This document shows, in pieces, positions 22,661-32,912 of a stretch of DNA of 64,000 nucleotides. The position numbers and the translations under genes were made by a program. Source of the stretch: Limnomonas spitsbergensis (taxonomy: Eukaryota; Chlorophyta; Chlorophyceae; Chlamydomonadales). The stretch lies in NCBI GenBank assembly GCA_037349105.1, contig JAYJMM010000099.1, positions 2,976,001-3,040,000 of the forward strand, read 5' to 3'. The notes beneath the pieces are model-generated. The model worked only from the letters and a program-made list of their open reading frames with translations, did not search any database and was not told the origin of the DNA. Positions within the stretch are counted from its first letter, which is position 1. The number at the start of each line of letters is the position of its first letter.

Positions 22661-23302
22661 AAAAGTGACGCTAGAGAGCCTCGACAAGAAATTGTATGCC
22701 ATTCTGGACATGTCCTTGTTCGGGGTTTTGTCGAGCTGCCTAGGTGGCCCCCCCGAGATCAAACGGAAGTTGGCCAAGGAATTTGAAGACTATCAACCGC
22801 CCGTGCCTCACCCCTGTCCGGCAAACCCCAACAAGATGTGTTCTTCAATTATGCTTGTTTCAAAGGGGGCACTTAGGCATGCAACTCTTAAAATTTAGTG
22901 GATGCCTTGTCCAATGGCAGAGCTTTTAGCTATGCGTTAATAATGTTGCTATTGATGTTTAAAGGCTAATGTGATGAAGAGTCATTTTAAGTCACACATC
23001 TAAACTTTGTTTTGAACGTGTATTATATGTGGGATGTACATCGCGAAACCATATGTGCATTTTTGCAACCGAATGTATTCGCATGAGACGTCACTTCACT
23101 TAGGCTGCAACGCATGCAATAACTGCTCTCAATGCCGGCTCGCGCGGAAAGCATATAGTGGAAGGTCCTGGCCAACATCACTGACCAAGATGATTGAGAC
23201 CAAGCCAACCAAACTGGCGGCCTTGACAAAGAAGATGTTGCTTAAGCCTAAGGACGTTTTGGCGTGCTTGAAGATCAAGCCAGAGGTCCTGCTGTCTCCA
23301 AG
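22661..23302 (+). CDS. Unidentified gene with a C-x2-C-x2-C-x2-C cluster (left palindrome arm)
   Basis: There are two exon-like parts. The first begins after GGATCCAG at 22661 and encodes a helical-looking segment (Glu-Ser-Leu-Asp-Lys-Lys-Leu ... Glu-Ile-Lys-Arg-Lys-Leu-Ala-Lys-Glu). The second, 23104-23302, lies between acceptor CTTCACTTAG and donor GTAAGG. It encodes Cys-Asn-Ala-Cys-Asn-Asn-Cys-Ser-Gln-Cys followed by a basic Lys/Arg-rich tail. Four cysteines at two-residue spacing suggest metal binding, but no named family is assigned. The same exons occur inverted in the right arm. How the two parts join was not resolved. Confidence 0.45.
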
Positions 23303-23497
23303 GTAAGGAGCTAGTTTTCTTCAATAAGTAGTTCTCAGTGTTACCGGTCTACCGTATGCAGCTGCGTAAGGCCCGATCACCCCGACCTGGGCGGCCAAGT
23401 CACCGAGAGTGTTATTACGTGTGAAAAACGCAGCCGCCTACGGTAGATAGGTAACACTGAGAAGTACTTATTGAACTGAAGAAAACTAGCTCCTTAC

Positions 23498-24160
23498 CTT
23501 GAAGACAGTTGGACCTCTGGCTTGATCTTCAAGCACGCCAAGACGTCCTAAGGCTTCATCACCATCTTCTTTGTCAAGGCCGCCAGTTTGGCTGGCTTGG
23601 TCTCAATCATCTTGGTCAGTGATGCTGGCCAGGACCTTCCACTCCATGCTTTCCGCGCGAGCCGGCACTGAGAGCATTTCTTGCATGCGTTGCAGCCTAA
23701 GTGAAGTGACGTCTCTTGCAAATACATTCGGTTGCAAAAATGCACATATGGTTTCGCGATGTACATCCCACACATAATACACGCTCAAAACAAAGTTTAG
23801 ATGTGCGACTTAAAATGACTCTTCATCACATTGGCCTTTGAACATCAATAGCAACATTATTAACACATAATTAAAAACTCTGCCATTGGACAAGGCATCC
23901 ATTGAATTTTAAGGGTTTCAGGCCTAAGTGCCCCCTTTGAAACAAGCATACATAAAGAACACACATTGTTGGGGTATGCCGGGCAGGGGTGAGGCACGGG
24001 ATGCTAACAGTCTTCAAATTCCTTGGCCAACTTCCGTTTGATCTCGGGGGGGCCATCTCGGAAGCTCGACAAAACCCCGACCAAAGCCATGTCCAGAATG
24101 GCATCCAATTTCTTGTCGAGGCTCTCTAGCGTCACTTTTCTGGATCCTCATGTTCAGGCA
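23498..24160 (-). pseudogene. Inverted second copy of the Cys-cluster gene, with a premature stop
   Basis: The minus-strand copy has the matching 199-base exon (23696-23498, same acceptor and donor). It reads Cys-Asn-Ala-Cys-Lys-Lys-Cys-Ser-Gln-Cys, but a Lys codon of the left copy is TAG here (after Met-Lys-Pro). The first part (24160-24010) ends in a stop after Glu-Asp-Cys, where the left copy reads on. Most other differences are substitutions. Confidence 0.55.
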
Positions 24161-24739
24161 TCGGGTGGGCCCCGTACATGAGGTTGGCTGGGTAGGTGGG
24201 TGGACAAGAGGGCGGAGCGGACAGGAGGTTGGTGGGCAGGACGGCCGACAGGAGGGCATGGGAGTTAAGGGTCAGTTCAGGGGGATGGCATGATTCCGCT
24301 GCACTCCCATGTTGGTGTAAGGGAGTGAACCAACATGAGGAGTGCCCATCATCTGACATGAAGGTGTGTATGTGTTCCCATGCAGTCATTGTATATTGGC
24401 CGGCGCTGTGGCCTCTCAACAGGGGGATGTTGGGGCGACAGGTCGGTACATACCTGGCGCGACATATTCCACTCATGACCCCCCCACACACCTCCCCTTT
24501 CGCACCTGCCTTTGGCAGACCTGCTCCCGCTGCCGCCACGGTCAGCATCACACCCCCACGCCGTCTTGTGGTGCATCACCCAACAGGGAGGCGAAAAAAA
24601 GGCTCACCTTGCGATGGCGCCCCCACCCTCCGTGAAACACGTCCGTGACTACGGTATATCATACATACCATACATAAATCACTGTGACAGTACCGTATCT
24701 CACGTTTTACAGCTCTTCCACATCCGCCTTTGAAGACAT

Positions 24740-26316
24740 CTGGATGTGTCCCTTAATGGTTAGTGGCAGCATGCTTCGTTGGCCTTGGAATGTTTCAGTC
24801 TTAAGATCACCATTAACCCGGGTGGAGAAGGTCCCACAAACACCATAAACAGAGCCGAGTTGGCAGGAATCTATGGAGCCCTAGTAAAAGAACATACCAA
24901 AATAGCTATTGACAGCGCCACATCCTTGTACCAAATCCGAAAAGCTATCCGATCCCCCATGTCTCTCACCTACCACAAGCACAAAGACCTCCTCCAGCAT
25001 GTTGTGGGCCAACTCCAGCTCATGGCGTCCCAAGGAAAAATAGTCGAATTCCATAAGGTGAAGGCCCACAACGGAGATATCGGAAACGAGAAAGCCGACG
25101 GGGTCGCTAAACGGGAAGCCACTCAAAAGGGAGAATGCGATCTGACCGTTCAAGTGAGCTCCGAACCCTCACAATACGGCTCTTTCTGGCTTTTCACAAA
25201 ACCTGACGAAGAGGACCCTAGCCAGGGAGAGCCGCAAGGATTAGAGGATCTGAAGGGTGCCTTGAAGACACACACTCACGAGCGCCAAAAGCTGGGCCGA
25301 TCCAACATCGATAGCGTATACTTTCAAGGGTGGAAACGGTTGCACTCGATTGCTGATGGGACCCTCAGCAACAGTTTCTTTAACCACCCAGGAGTCACTC
25401 TGGCGGAGAAGAAAACAGCCCTTCGATGGTGACATGGATGCCTTTGGAATAACAAGGTGGCTTTCAAGTGGGGCAAAAGTACCACGGACAAATGCCCCTT
25501 GTGTTGTGAGCACGACAGTGCATGCCATATCACGGGCGCATGCAGGCACCCCGAAATGCAAAAGATGTACATAGAGCGCCACCATGGCACATGAAGGTTT
25601 TTGCTGAGGGCTGTATCGAAAGGCAGCATGGGAGGGGACATCGTCATGGCAGACATGGGGACGGCCGATAAGTGTGAGAGAGCAGGAGCACCAGCCATGC
25701 TGATGAATAAAGTCCCCTCGTACTTTATCCCCCACGCTGCGGCACCAGCACTTGGAGCCGTCCAAATGAAAACGAAAATGCAGCCTGGCATGTTGTTGAT
25801 GCAAACGACAAGACAAAAAAAGGACTTTGTAGTCCACATTGGGGAATTGAAGTATTGCAGAGACAATGAGCATGGGGACCAGTTAAAAGCGTGCTTAAAA
25901 CAACACACTAACCTCGTTGAGCTACTGATCCTGAACGGGCACCAACGAAACAATATAAAAATTATTCCAATCTTGATCGGCACATCGGGCACTATTTATA
26001 ATAAGCACACAATTGAAGCCATGATGTCTCTAGGGATCACCGCGTTCCATGCCAAGAAATGCGCCCAGAAAATGCATGTCCATTCGATAAAACTCTTGCA
26101 TAGCATAGTACAAGCCAGACGCAGACTCGAATATTTTTCCGCCACAAAGCCTGTCACTGGGCCAATAAAGCACACCCATAAGAGGAAACCACCGTGAGGA
26201 AGTTTTTTTTTTTTTTGCCTCATGGTAACGGCGCGGATGTGGCTACGGCCCCAAGCTGCGTTGTTTCCTTACCCTCCACGCCCTAATAGGGCGTAGCTTT
26301 CTTTCTTTCTTTCTAT
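24740..26316 (+). mobile_element. 5'-truncated non-LTR retrotransposon (LINE) end
   Basis: The order RNase H domain, zinc knuckle, conserved C-terminal region, hairpin (26278-26294) and (CTTT)n tail is that of a LINE 3' portion. Reverse transcriptase and endonuclease domains are absent, as expected for 5' truncation on insertion. A T-run lies at 26203-26216 in the 3' UTR. No target-site duplication was identified. The left end is uncertain. Confidence 0.8.
24779..26197 (+). pseudogene. LINE polyprotein remnant: RNase H, zinc knuckle and C-terminal region
   Basis: One frame runs through with two in-frame TGA codons (about 25430 and 25591). RNase H features: Asn-Arg-Ala-Glu-Leu-Ala-Gly-Ile (catalytic Glu), Ile-Ala-Ile-Asp-Ser-Ala (catalytic Asp) and His-Asn-Gly-Asp-x-Gly-Asn-Glu-Lys-Ala-Asp (last Asp). 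The first catalytic Asp is missing at the truncated 5' end. Past the first stop a Cys-Pro-Leu-Cys ... His ... Cys knuckle of the RVT-associated type and an Arg-His-His segment follow. The last 200 codons are the conserved tail seen after such knuckles in LINEs. Not functional. Confidence 0.82.
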
Positions 26317-26808
26317 CGCGGACCTTTTGGTTGTTTTGATTCGTTGCCCCTTAGCGAATGCCAACTTTTTGGTTCGTTTAGCCTTACCCGCTTGTTTACG
26401 CTAATGAAAAGGCAGTAACAGAGCAAAGTTCATCTAGTAAAATGCATGACTCACCCAGGTTGTGCTTGGCAGAGAGTTGGGACCGTTACCAGTCAGCACC
26501 ATACTGGCCGTATTGCCGTACGTGTCGAACGTCGTGTCGAAGGATCTTATTTTTTATGATTCGTTCCCCTTAAGCACGTCTAAAATGTTCATTCTTTATG
26601 ATTTGTTGTCCCTTGAACAACGATCAAAACAACGAAACACGTCCGTAACTACGGTACTCAAGGGATATGGTCACTGAATGTAAGGTGGCAGGGGGGCTAC
26701 AGGTGGGAAGGCAGTAGAGGCAGGCAAGGAGCAATATATGAAGCACAATGCAAGGAATTGGGGACTAAAATGAAAAATGGGAGCATTAACTTGAATCTGC
26801 GCATATAG
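26317..26808. other. No gene recognised; degenerate repeats
   Basis: TTTGATTCGTTGCCCCTTA, TATGATTCGTTCCCCTTA and TATGATTTGTTGTCCCTTG recur at about 26336, 26557 and 26600. The 23-base phrase beginning GAAACACGTCCGT and ending in CTACGGTA occurs at about 24632 (right edge of the palindrome) and 26635. It contains a CCGTA..TACGG inverted repeat. Confidence 0.45.
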
Positions 26809-27029
26809 GTCTCAAGATCAGGGCAAAGGGACTGCAACGTTTCAAAGAGCTAGTTAAGCCACTGGATTTCAATGGATTGACTAGGAGATCCGACCACGAT
26901 GCTTTCCTCATGGATATTGTGCAGAAGGGACAAGTGGGACAACCTCAAGCTGCACATGTGGACTTCCCGGCTAGCTCTGGAGAAGAGTTGCTGCGAGGTG
27001 CTATTCTGGTAGAGGGGTCCGACCCATAG
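26809..27029 (+). CDS. Exon of an unknown gene, interrupted by the 20-kb element
   Basis: After an acceptor (GCATATAG, 26801-26808) the frame is open for 73 codons: Gly-Leu-Lys-Ile-Arg-Ala-Lys ... Ala-Ile-Leu-Val-Glu-Gly-Ser-Asp-Pro, then TAG at 27027-27029. The last six codons and the stop lie within the left terminal inverted repeat that starts at 27010, so the true reading was probably cut by the insertion. No family recognised. Confidence 0.45.
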
Positions 27030-27321
27030 AACCGCTGTGTCTCTAGGCTACTTTCGACGTACTGTTGAAATCGACAGCGCGCTGTCAATTACTGACTTCC
27101 ACTGTTGGAAATTGCGTGCGCTGTCGATAACTTTGTTGTACCTTAGAGAACTTTCCAACAGCGAAAAAACAACAGCCGAGTAGCCGAGTAGCGGAATGCC
27201 CACTCTTTCCATCATCGCCCCAACAGTTAACGCTTTCGCTGGCTTTGCCTGGTTTCAAATAAGAACGTCGCGATGTATGCATATTTAAGTGTATTTAACA
27301 GTGGCGGGTTTCATATGCCCT
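27010..27321 (+). repeat. Left terminal inverted repeat
   Basis: Pairs with 46837-47148. Identity is high over most of the length (for example the block around GCCGAGTAGCGGAATGCC against its inverse) with several small indels. It contains nested short palindromes built on CGACAGCG and CGCTGTC. Confidence 0.9.
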
Positions 27322-27329
27322 CACCACGG

Positions 27330-27520
27330 TTGGATTACCGGAGCTGCTGGCTAAATTGCTTTCGTGTCAGGTTGGACGTACGTGTTGCCAAGCTTTCGTG
27401 ACCACATGGACATGTTGCCCAACTCGCGCACCAGCCTGAAACTGCTGGCCAGCTTGCTTGCGCGCCAGCCTAGACATGTCGCCAAGCTTCCGCGCCAACA
27501 TGGACTTGCATTTTCCTTGC
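27330..27520 (+). repeat. Subterminal 34-bp-family units (left)
   Basis: Phrases such as CTGCTGGCCAGCTTGCTTGC, GCGCGCCAGCCTAGAC and GACATGTTGCCCAACT occur here. They belong to the same family as the arrays at 30.6-32.0 kb and are mirrored at 46.5-46.8 kb. Confidence 0.75.
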
Positions 27521-27525
27521 ATTCC

Positions 27526-29745
27526 TCCTGGCTGTGCAGCATTTTCTCAGGCCGTGCGGCATTCTTTCAGGTTGTACGGCATTCCTCCCGGCTATGAGAC
27601 AATTTCACAAGTTGTGTGACATTCCTTAAGGTTGTGCAGCTTTCCTCCCGGCTGTGCGGCATTTTCTCAGGCCGTGCGGCATTCCTTCATCAGGTTGTAA
27701 CGCATCCCTCCCGGTTGTGAGGCTTTTACTCAGGTTGTGCGGTCTTTCTTCAGGTTGTGCGGCATTCCTCTTGGTTGTGAAGCATTTTCTCAGGTTGTGA
27801 GGCATTCCTTCAAGTTGTGCGGCATTCCTCCCGGCAGCCAACAAGTTTCTCAGGCTGTGAGGCATTCCACCAGGATGTGCGGCATTACTCCCGGCTGTGC
27901 GGCACTTTCTCAGTTTGTGCAACATTTCTTCAGGTTGTGCGGCATTCCTCCAGGCTGTGAGGCATTTTCTCTGGCTGTGAGGCATTCCATCAGGTTGTGC
28001 GGCATTTCTCCCAGATGTGCAGCATTTTCTCAGGCTGCTGTGAGGCATTCCTTCAGGTTGTGCGGCATTTCAACCTATTGTGCGGCATTTTCTCAGGCTG
28101 TGAGGCATTCCTTTACGTTGTGCGGCATACCTCCCGGCTGTGCGGCATTTTCTCAGGTTTTGCAGCATTTCTTTAGGTTGTGCGGTATTCCTCCTGGCTG
28201 TGAGGCATTTTCTCTGGTTGTGAGGCATTCCTTTAAGTTGTGAGGCATGAGGCATGAGGCATGTGGCTGTGAGGCATTCCTTAGGCTGTGCGGCATTCCG
28301 TCAAGTTGTGCGGCATTCCTCCCGGCTGTCAGCAAGTTTCTCAAGCTGAGCAGCATTTCTTCAGGTTGTGCGGCATTTCTCCCACCGGTGCAGCATTTTC
28401 TCTGGCTGTGAGGCATTCCTTCAAGTTGTGCGGCATTCCTTCAAGTTGTGCGGCATTCCTTCCGGCTGTGAAGCGTTTTCTCAGGCTGTAAGACATTCCT
28501 TCAGGTTTTGCAACATTCCAACCAACTGTGAGGCATTTTCTCAGGCGGTGCGGCATTCCTTCAGGTTGTGCGGCATTCTTCCCGGCTGTGCGGCATTCCT
28601 TCAGGCTGTGCAACATTCCCTCAGATTGTGCAACATTCCAACCTACTGTGAGGCATTTTCTCTGGTTGTGAGGCATTCCTTCAAGTTGTGCGCCATTCCG
28701 CCCGGCTGTCACCAAGTTTCTCAGGCTGTAAGGCGTTCCTTCACGTTGTGCGGCATTCCTCCCGGCTGTGCGGCATTTTCTCAGGCTGTGAGGCATTCCT
28801 ACAGGTTGTGCAACATTCCTCCCGGCTGTGCGGCATTTTCTCAGGCTGTGCAGCATTTCTTCAAGTTGTGCGGCATTTTTTCTGGCTGTGAGGTATTCCT
28901 TCAAGTTGTGCGGCATTCCTCCCGGCTGTTATGCATTTTCTCAGGCTGTGCAGCATTTCTTCAGGCTGTGCGGCATTCCTCCCGCGGCTGAGAGGCATTT
29001 TCTCAGGACTATGTTGCATGCCTTCAGGTTGTGTTGCATTCCTCCCCGTTGTGAGGCATTTTCTCAGGTTGTGCGGCAATCCTCCCGGCTGTGCGGCATT
29101 TTCTCAGGTTGTGAGGCATTCCTTCAGGTTGTGTGGCATTCCTCCCGGCTGTGCGGCAACCTCTCAGGCTGTGCAACATTTCTTCAGGTCGTGAAGCAAT
29201 CCTCCCGGTTGTGAGGCATTTTTTCTGGCTGTGAGGTATTCCTTCAAGTTGTGCGGCATTCCTCCCGGCTGTTAGGCATTTTCTCAGGCTGTGCAGCATT
29301 TCTTCAGGCTGTGCGGCATTCCTCCCGCGGTAGAGAGGCATTTTCTCAGGACTATGTTGCATGCCTTCAGGTTGTGTGGCATTCCTCCCCGTTGTGAGGC
29401 ATTTTCTCAGGCTGTGCGGCATTCCTTCAGGTTGTGCGGCATTCCTCCCGGCTGTACGGCATTTTCTCAGGTTGTGAAGCATTCCTTCAAGTTGTGCGAC
29501 ATTCCTCCCGGCTGTGCGGCATTTTCTCAGGCTGTGAGGCATTCCTTCAAGTTGTGCGGCATTCCTCCCGGTTGTGAGGCATTTTCTCAGGTTGTGACGC
29601 ATTCCTTCAAGTTGTGCGGCATTCCTTAGGCTGTGAGGCATTCCTTCAAGTTGTGTGGCATTCTTCCCGGCTTTGAGGCATTTCTTTTGGTTGTGCGGCA
29701 TTCCTCCCAGCTGTGAGGCATTTTCTCAGGCTCTGAGGTGTATAT
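27526..29745 (+). repeat. 20-bp minisatellite, about 110 units (left arm)
   Basis: Unit GTGCGGCATTCCTTCAGGTT with three recurring variants (ending CCTCCCGGCT, TTCTCAGGCT, CCTTCAGGTT) that often follow in order, giving a 60-bp super-period. The long open frames across it (repeats of Cys-Gly-Ile-Pro, Ala-Phe-Ser-Gln) follow from that 60-bp period. On the plus strand TTTTCTCAGG and TTCCTTCAGG look like reiterated splice acceptors. Confidence 0.92.
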
Positions 29746-30430
29746 CTCTCTTGCTTTCAAAGGTGGTATCAGCCATTTTGACCTGTAAGACCACTGCTTG
29801 TGTTTCTGACTGCACTCAGAGTAACTGCTTAATCACCTCAAAAAATCACAAAGATTGGACATAAACCTATGTCAAAATTATTTGAAACAGCAGAAATGAT
29901 ATATGCCAATTGTACACGTTTGTGGTGATGCATCACCCCGAAAACAAACGGCAACATTCGTGCATAAGCCAATCAGAATAATTTATTTCTAGCCTTTGCC
30001 CTACTTTCCCTTCCCTCCTTTGCTTGCAACGCGCCTGCGTTTCGCATCTCCTCCATTGCCTTGGCTTTGGCTGCCTCTTCCCATACTCAGTGCGTGATTC
30101 CCATACTTAGTGAGTGATTCCCCCACTTCGTGTGTGATTCCCATACTCACTGCGGCGATAAGAAGCCCACCGTCGACAAATGATCTATCATACATTGCAT
30201 TCGTATGACCTCGCCTTGAGCGGTGGAAGAAATCCGACCGCCGTCGAATGGACCTCCCGTCTACTAGCACGACCCGCCATCCCCATCCACATTCCGCATT
30301 TAGTGCCCTATCCGCCTAATCCGCCTGTCAGCAAGTGCACTACTTCATCCATCGGTGGTTTCGCATGAGCGCATGAAGTCCTCAACATCAAGCCCATGCG
30401 CTTAGCGTCAGGTACTAGGCTTAGGATTTG
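29746..30430. other. Left-arm spacer with CCCATACT repeats and an inverted segment
   Basis: 29,746-30,084 shows no gene. 30,085-30,215 has units like GTGATTCCCATACTTAGTGA and is a direct copy of 37,350-37,480. 30,222-30,312 (CCGACCGCCGTCGAATGG ... CATTCCGCATTTAGTGC) is the inverse of 36,836-36,925. Confidence 0.75.
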
Positions 30431-30580
30431 CAAAAAAATGAAATTGCTGACGACGATGAGGCAGAGCAGGCATTCCCTCAAGATCACATCTCACCTATCA
30501 ACGACACAATAATTATTCGTCAAGTCTTGATGATGTCTTCAAACATGAAAATGGTCGCCTACCCTCAACTCTATACATTC
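30426..30580 (+). pseudogene. Acidic exon-like fragment
   Basis: After a TTAG the frame reads Glu-Ile-Ala-Asp-Asp-Asp-Glu-Ala-Glu-Gln and on to Met-Ser-Ser-Asn-Met-Lys-Met before running into the 34-bp array. The composition is protein-like, with no start codon signal and no family. It may be an exon of a gene carried by the element. Confidence 0.3.
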
Positions 30581-32035
30581 GTCATGTTGCCCAGCTTACA
30601 CACCATGGTACTACTGCTGGCCAGCTTGCTTGCGCACCCGCCTAGACATGTCGTCAAGTTTCAGCGCCCACATGGACATGCTGCCCAGCTTATGCACCAG
30701 CCTAGTTCTCCAGGCGAGCTTGCTGGCGCACCAACCAAATACTGCTGGCCAGCTCGCTAGCACGCCATTCTAAACCCATTGTCAATCTCCTACGCCCACA
30801 TGGACATGCTGCCCATCTTATGCACCACCCTAGTTATGTTGCCCAACTTGTTTGCGCACCACTTTAGTACTGATGGCCAGCTTGATTGCGCACCAACCTG
30901 ATACTGTTAGCCATCTTGCTTGTGCACCACGCTAGACATGTTGCCGTGCTTCCGCACCAACATGGACATCATGCCCAACTTGCGCACTAGCTTGGTAATG
31001 CATGCCAGTTTGCTTGCGCTCCAGCCTGAATATGCCATCAAGCGTCCACGCCCACAAAGACATGTTGCCCAGCTTACGGACCAGCCTTATACTGCTGGCC
31101 TGCTTGCTTGCGCACCACCCTGCCTAGTATTGCTGGCATAAATGCTTGCGCAGCACCATAGTACTCCTGGCCCGCTTACTTGCACACCACCTAGTACTGA
31201 TGGCCAGCTTACTTGTGCACCACCTATAACTACATGTTAGCTTGTTAGCGCACCAACCTAGTACTTCTGCCTAGCTTGCTTACGCACCAGCCCAATACTG
31301 CATGCCAGCTTGCTTACGCACCACCCTAGTGTTGTTGGCATGCTTGCTAGCGCACCAGCCTAGTACTGCTGGCCAGCTTGCTTACTCACCAACCTATTAC
31401 TACTGGTATGCTTGCTTGCGCACCAGCCTAGTACTGCTGGCCAAGTTGCCAACGCACCATCCTAGGTATGTTGGCCATAATGTTTGCACACCACCCTAAT
31501 ACTGCTGGCCATGTGATGGCCGTGATGGATCAGCAACATCCATGGCTTGGGTTGGCAAAGTTGGTGCCCTGCTCAAGGTGCCAGCTCACAAGGCCATTCC
31601 CCTTTGCAATGTCAACCTCCACTTCTCGGGTATCATGGCGACGTGTGAGGTGTCGACCCTGGAAACCATCTTCAGCTGGCTGACTGCCCAAGTGGCGAGG
31701 GTCCCCAATCAGCTTTCACTAGGTTCACGCCACAGCTTGAGCATGCCAGCTGACATCCAGTACCAAGGCAATATACCTAGTACTACTAGTTTGCTTGCTT
31801 GCGCACCAGCCTAGTAATGCATGCCAACTTGCTTCTGCACCACTTAGTACAACTGGCTAGCTTGCTTGCGCACCACCCTAGTACTATAGGTATGCTTGCT
31901 TGCGCACCAACCTAGTATTGTTGGTTAGGTTGCTTGCACACCACCCTAAAACTGCTGGCCAGCTTGCTTGCGCACCACCCTAGTACATACTGATGGCTAG
32001 CTTGCTTGTGCACTAACCTAGTTCTCCTGGCCAGC
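30580..32035 (+). repeat. 34-bp minisatellite (left inner arm), interrupted at 31.51-31.78 kb
   Basis: The unit is roughly CTAGTACTGCTGGCCAGCTT then GCTTGCGCACCAAC, with many substitutions, about 33-34 bp. The mirrored array is at 35.80-36.83 kb. The interruption (31,510-31,780) is non-repetitive. Confidence 0.88.
31520..31775 (+). pseudogene. Exon-like island within the 34-bp array
   Basis: A GC-richer, non-repetitive 260-bp island is open in the frame starting Met-Ala-Trp-Val-Gly-Lys-Val-Gly-Ala-Leu-Leu (31542). It continues Phe-Ser-Gly-Ile-Met-Ala-Thr-Cys-Glu-Val. It looks coding by composition, but its splice sites are unclear and no family was recognised. It is flanked on both sides by array units, so it was either inserted into the array or is an original exon around which the array grew. 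Confidence 0.35.
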
Positions 32036-32077
32036 ACGCTTACGTCCTGTATATTTTTTGCCATTTTCCTTCTACAG

Positions 32078-32623
32078 CAACAGGGGCAGTGTTGCATCAA
32101 GACTGCGGTCTTCGGCCCGCTACACCTCTTCGCTGGCTACGACGCAGGATTTGAGCGGTTGAAGAAACTCTACTCGGAGTTGGAGCCCCCTATTCCATTC
32201 TATGTCCAGGTAATAGCTTTTAGCAATTCTTGTGAATGTTAAGGAATTAAAAAAAAAAATCCTAACGAGCCTGGTGATCAGTGAATCAAATGTATACATT
32301 GTCTCAACATGCAAATGGAAGAAGAGAGCGAAGATGAGAGCGACGATGAGACGCTTTCTAATCCCAAATCCGTGGGCAAGGCCAACCAGGCCCAGAAGAG
32401 CATGGTCGAGAAGGTATGATGACTGTTGTTTAATAAGTCATGACAATCCTCATTGAATGCTGCATTATTTTCGTAGGAGATCTGGTTCTTGTTTTCTGAA
32501 CTAGGTGGACTGGGCAGCGCCGGTGCGGGCATGATTGGAAGCTTAGTTCACCTACGCATCTTTGAAAAAAATCTTTGCACGAGTGCACGAACAGGGCGGG
32601 TCAGATGTATCGACACGTTTTAG
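32078..32623 (+). CDS. Three-exon 3' part of an unidentified gene carried in the element core
   Basis: - Exon 32078-32209 (acceptor TTCTACAG, donor GTAATA): 44 codons with Gly-Pro-Leu-His-Leu-Phe-Ala-Gly-Tyr-Asp and Leu-Glu-Pro-Pro-Ile-Pro-Phe.
- Exon about 32327-32413: strongly acidic (Ser-Glu-Asp-Glu-Ser-Asp-Asp-Glu), donor GTATGA.
- Exon 32477-32623 (acceptor TTTCGTAG): 48 codons with Phe-Ser-Glu-Leu-Gly-Gly-Leu-Gly-Ser-Ala-Gly-Ala-Gly and a TAG stop.
All junctions can be joined in phase 0, giving a 121-residue C-terminus without internal stops. Upstream exons may be the island at 31.5 kb. No family recognised. It points toward the methyltransferase-like gene on the same strand. Confidence 0.5.
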
Positions 32624-32912
32624 GGGTCCACTGAGGTTTGACCTGCCGTCCCAACCTGGTTCACACTAGCAGTACCAACTGCAATTTGAAGTAATCTCTC
32701 TAGGAACTGCCTCGATCGACCTGGTGTGTTGCTACATCGTCAAGTGCTGTAATCAGCTTGCCATACACGGTTTATTAAGGTATGTTGGGGTATCATTTGA
32801 ATCCGAATGGCAGTTGGATGCCAAAAACTGCCCCGTTGGGTACCAAACTTGCGGCGGCTGAGCCTGAAAAGTGGCCAAAACCCGGTTAAGGTAGAAACTT
32901 AAGCGGGTGTAG

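Larger units (their letters stand above)
22176..24633. repeat. 2.46-kb near-palindrome: two ~1.2-kb inverted arms with a ~57-bp spacer
   Basis: The left arm (22176-about 23370) and right arm (about 23428-24633, inverted) match along nearly their whole length with scattered substitutions and small indels. The match begins at GGAGGGTGGGGGCGCCATCG on the left and its inverse on the right. It ends in CTCAGTGTTACC followed by CTACCGTA next to a unique spacer. Each arm carries the same exons pointing toward the centre. The arms have diverged, so this is not an assembly echo of one strand. Confidence 0.92.
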
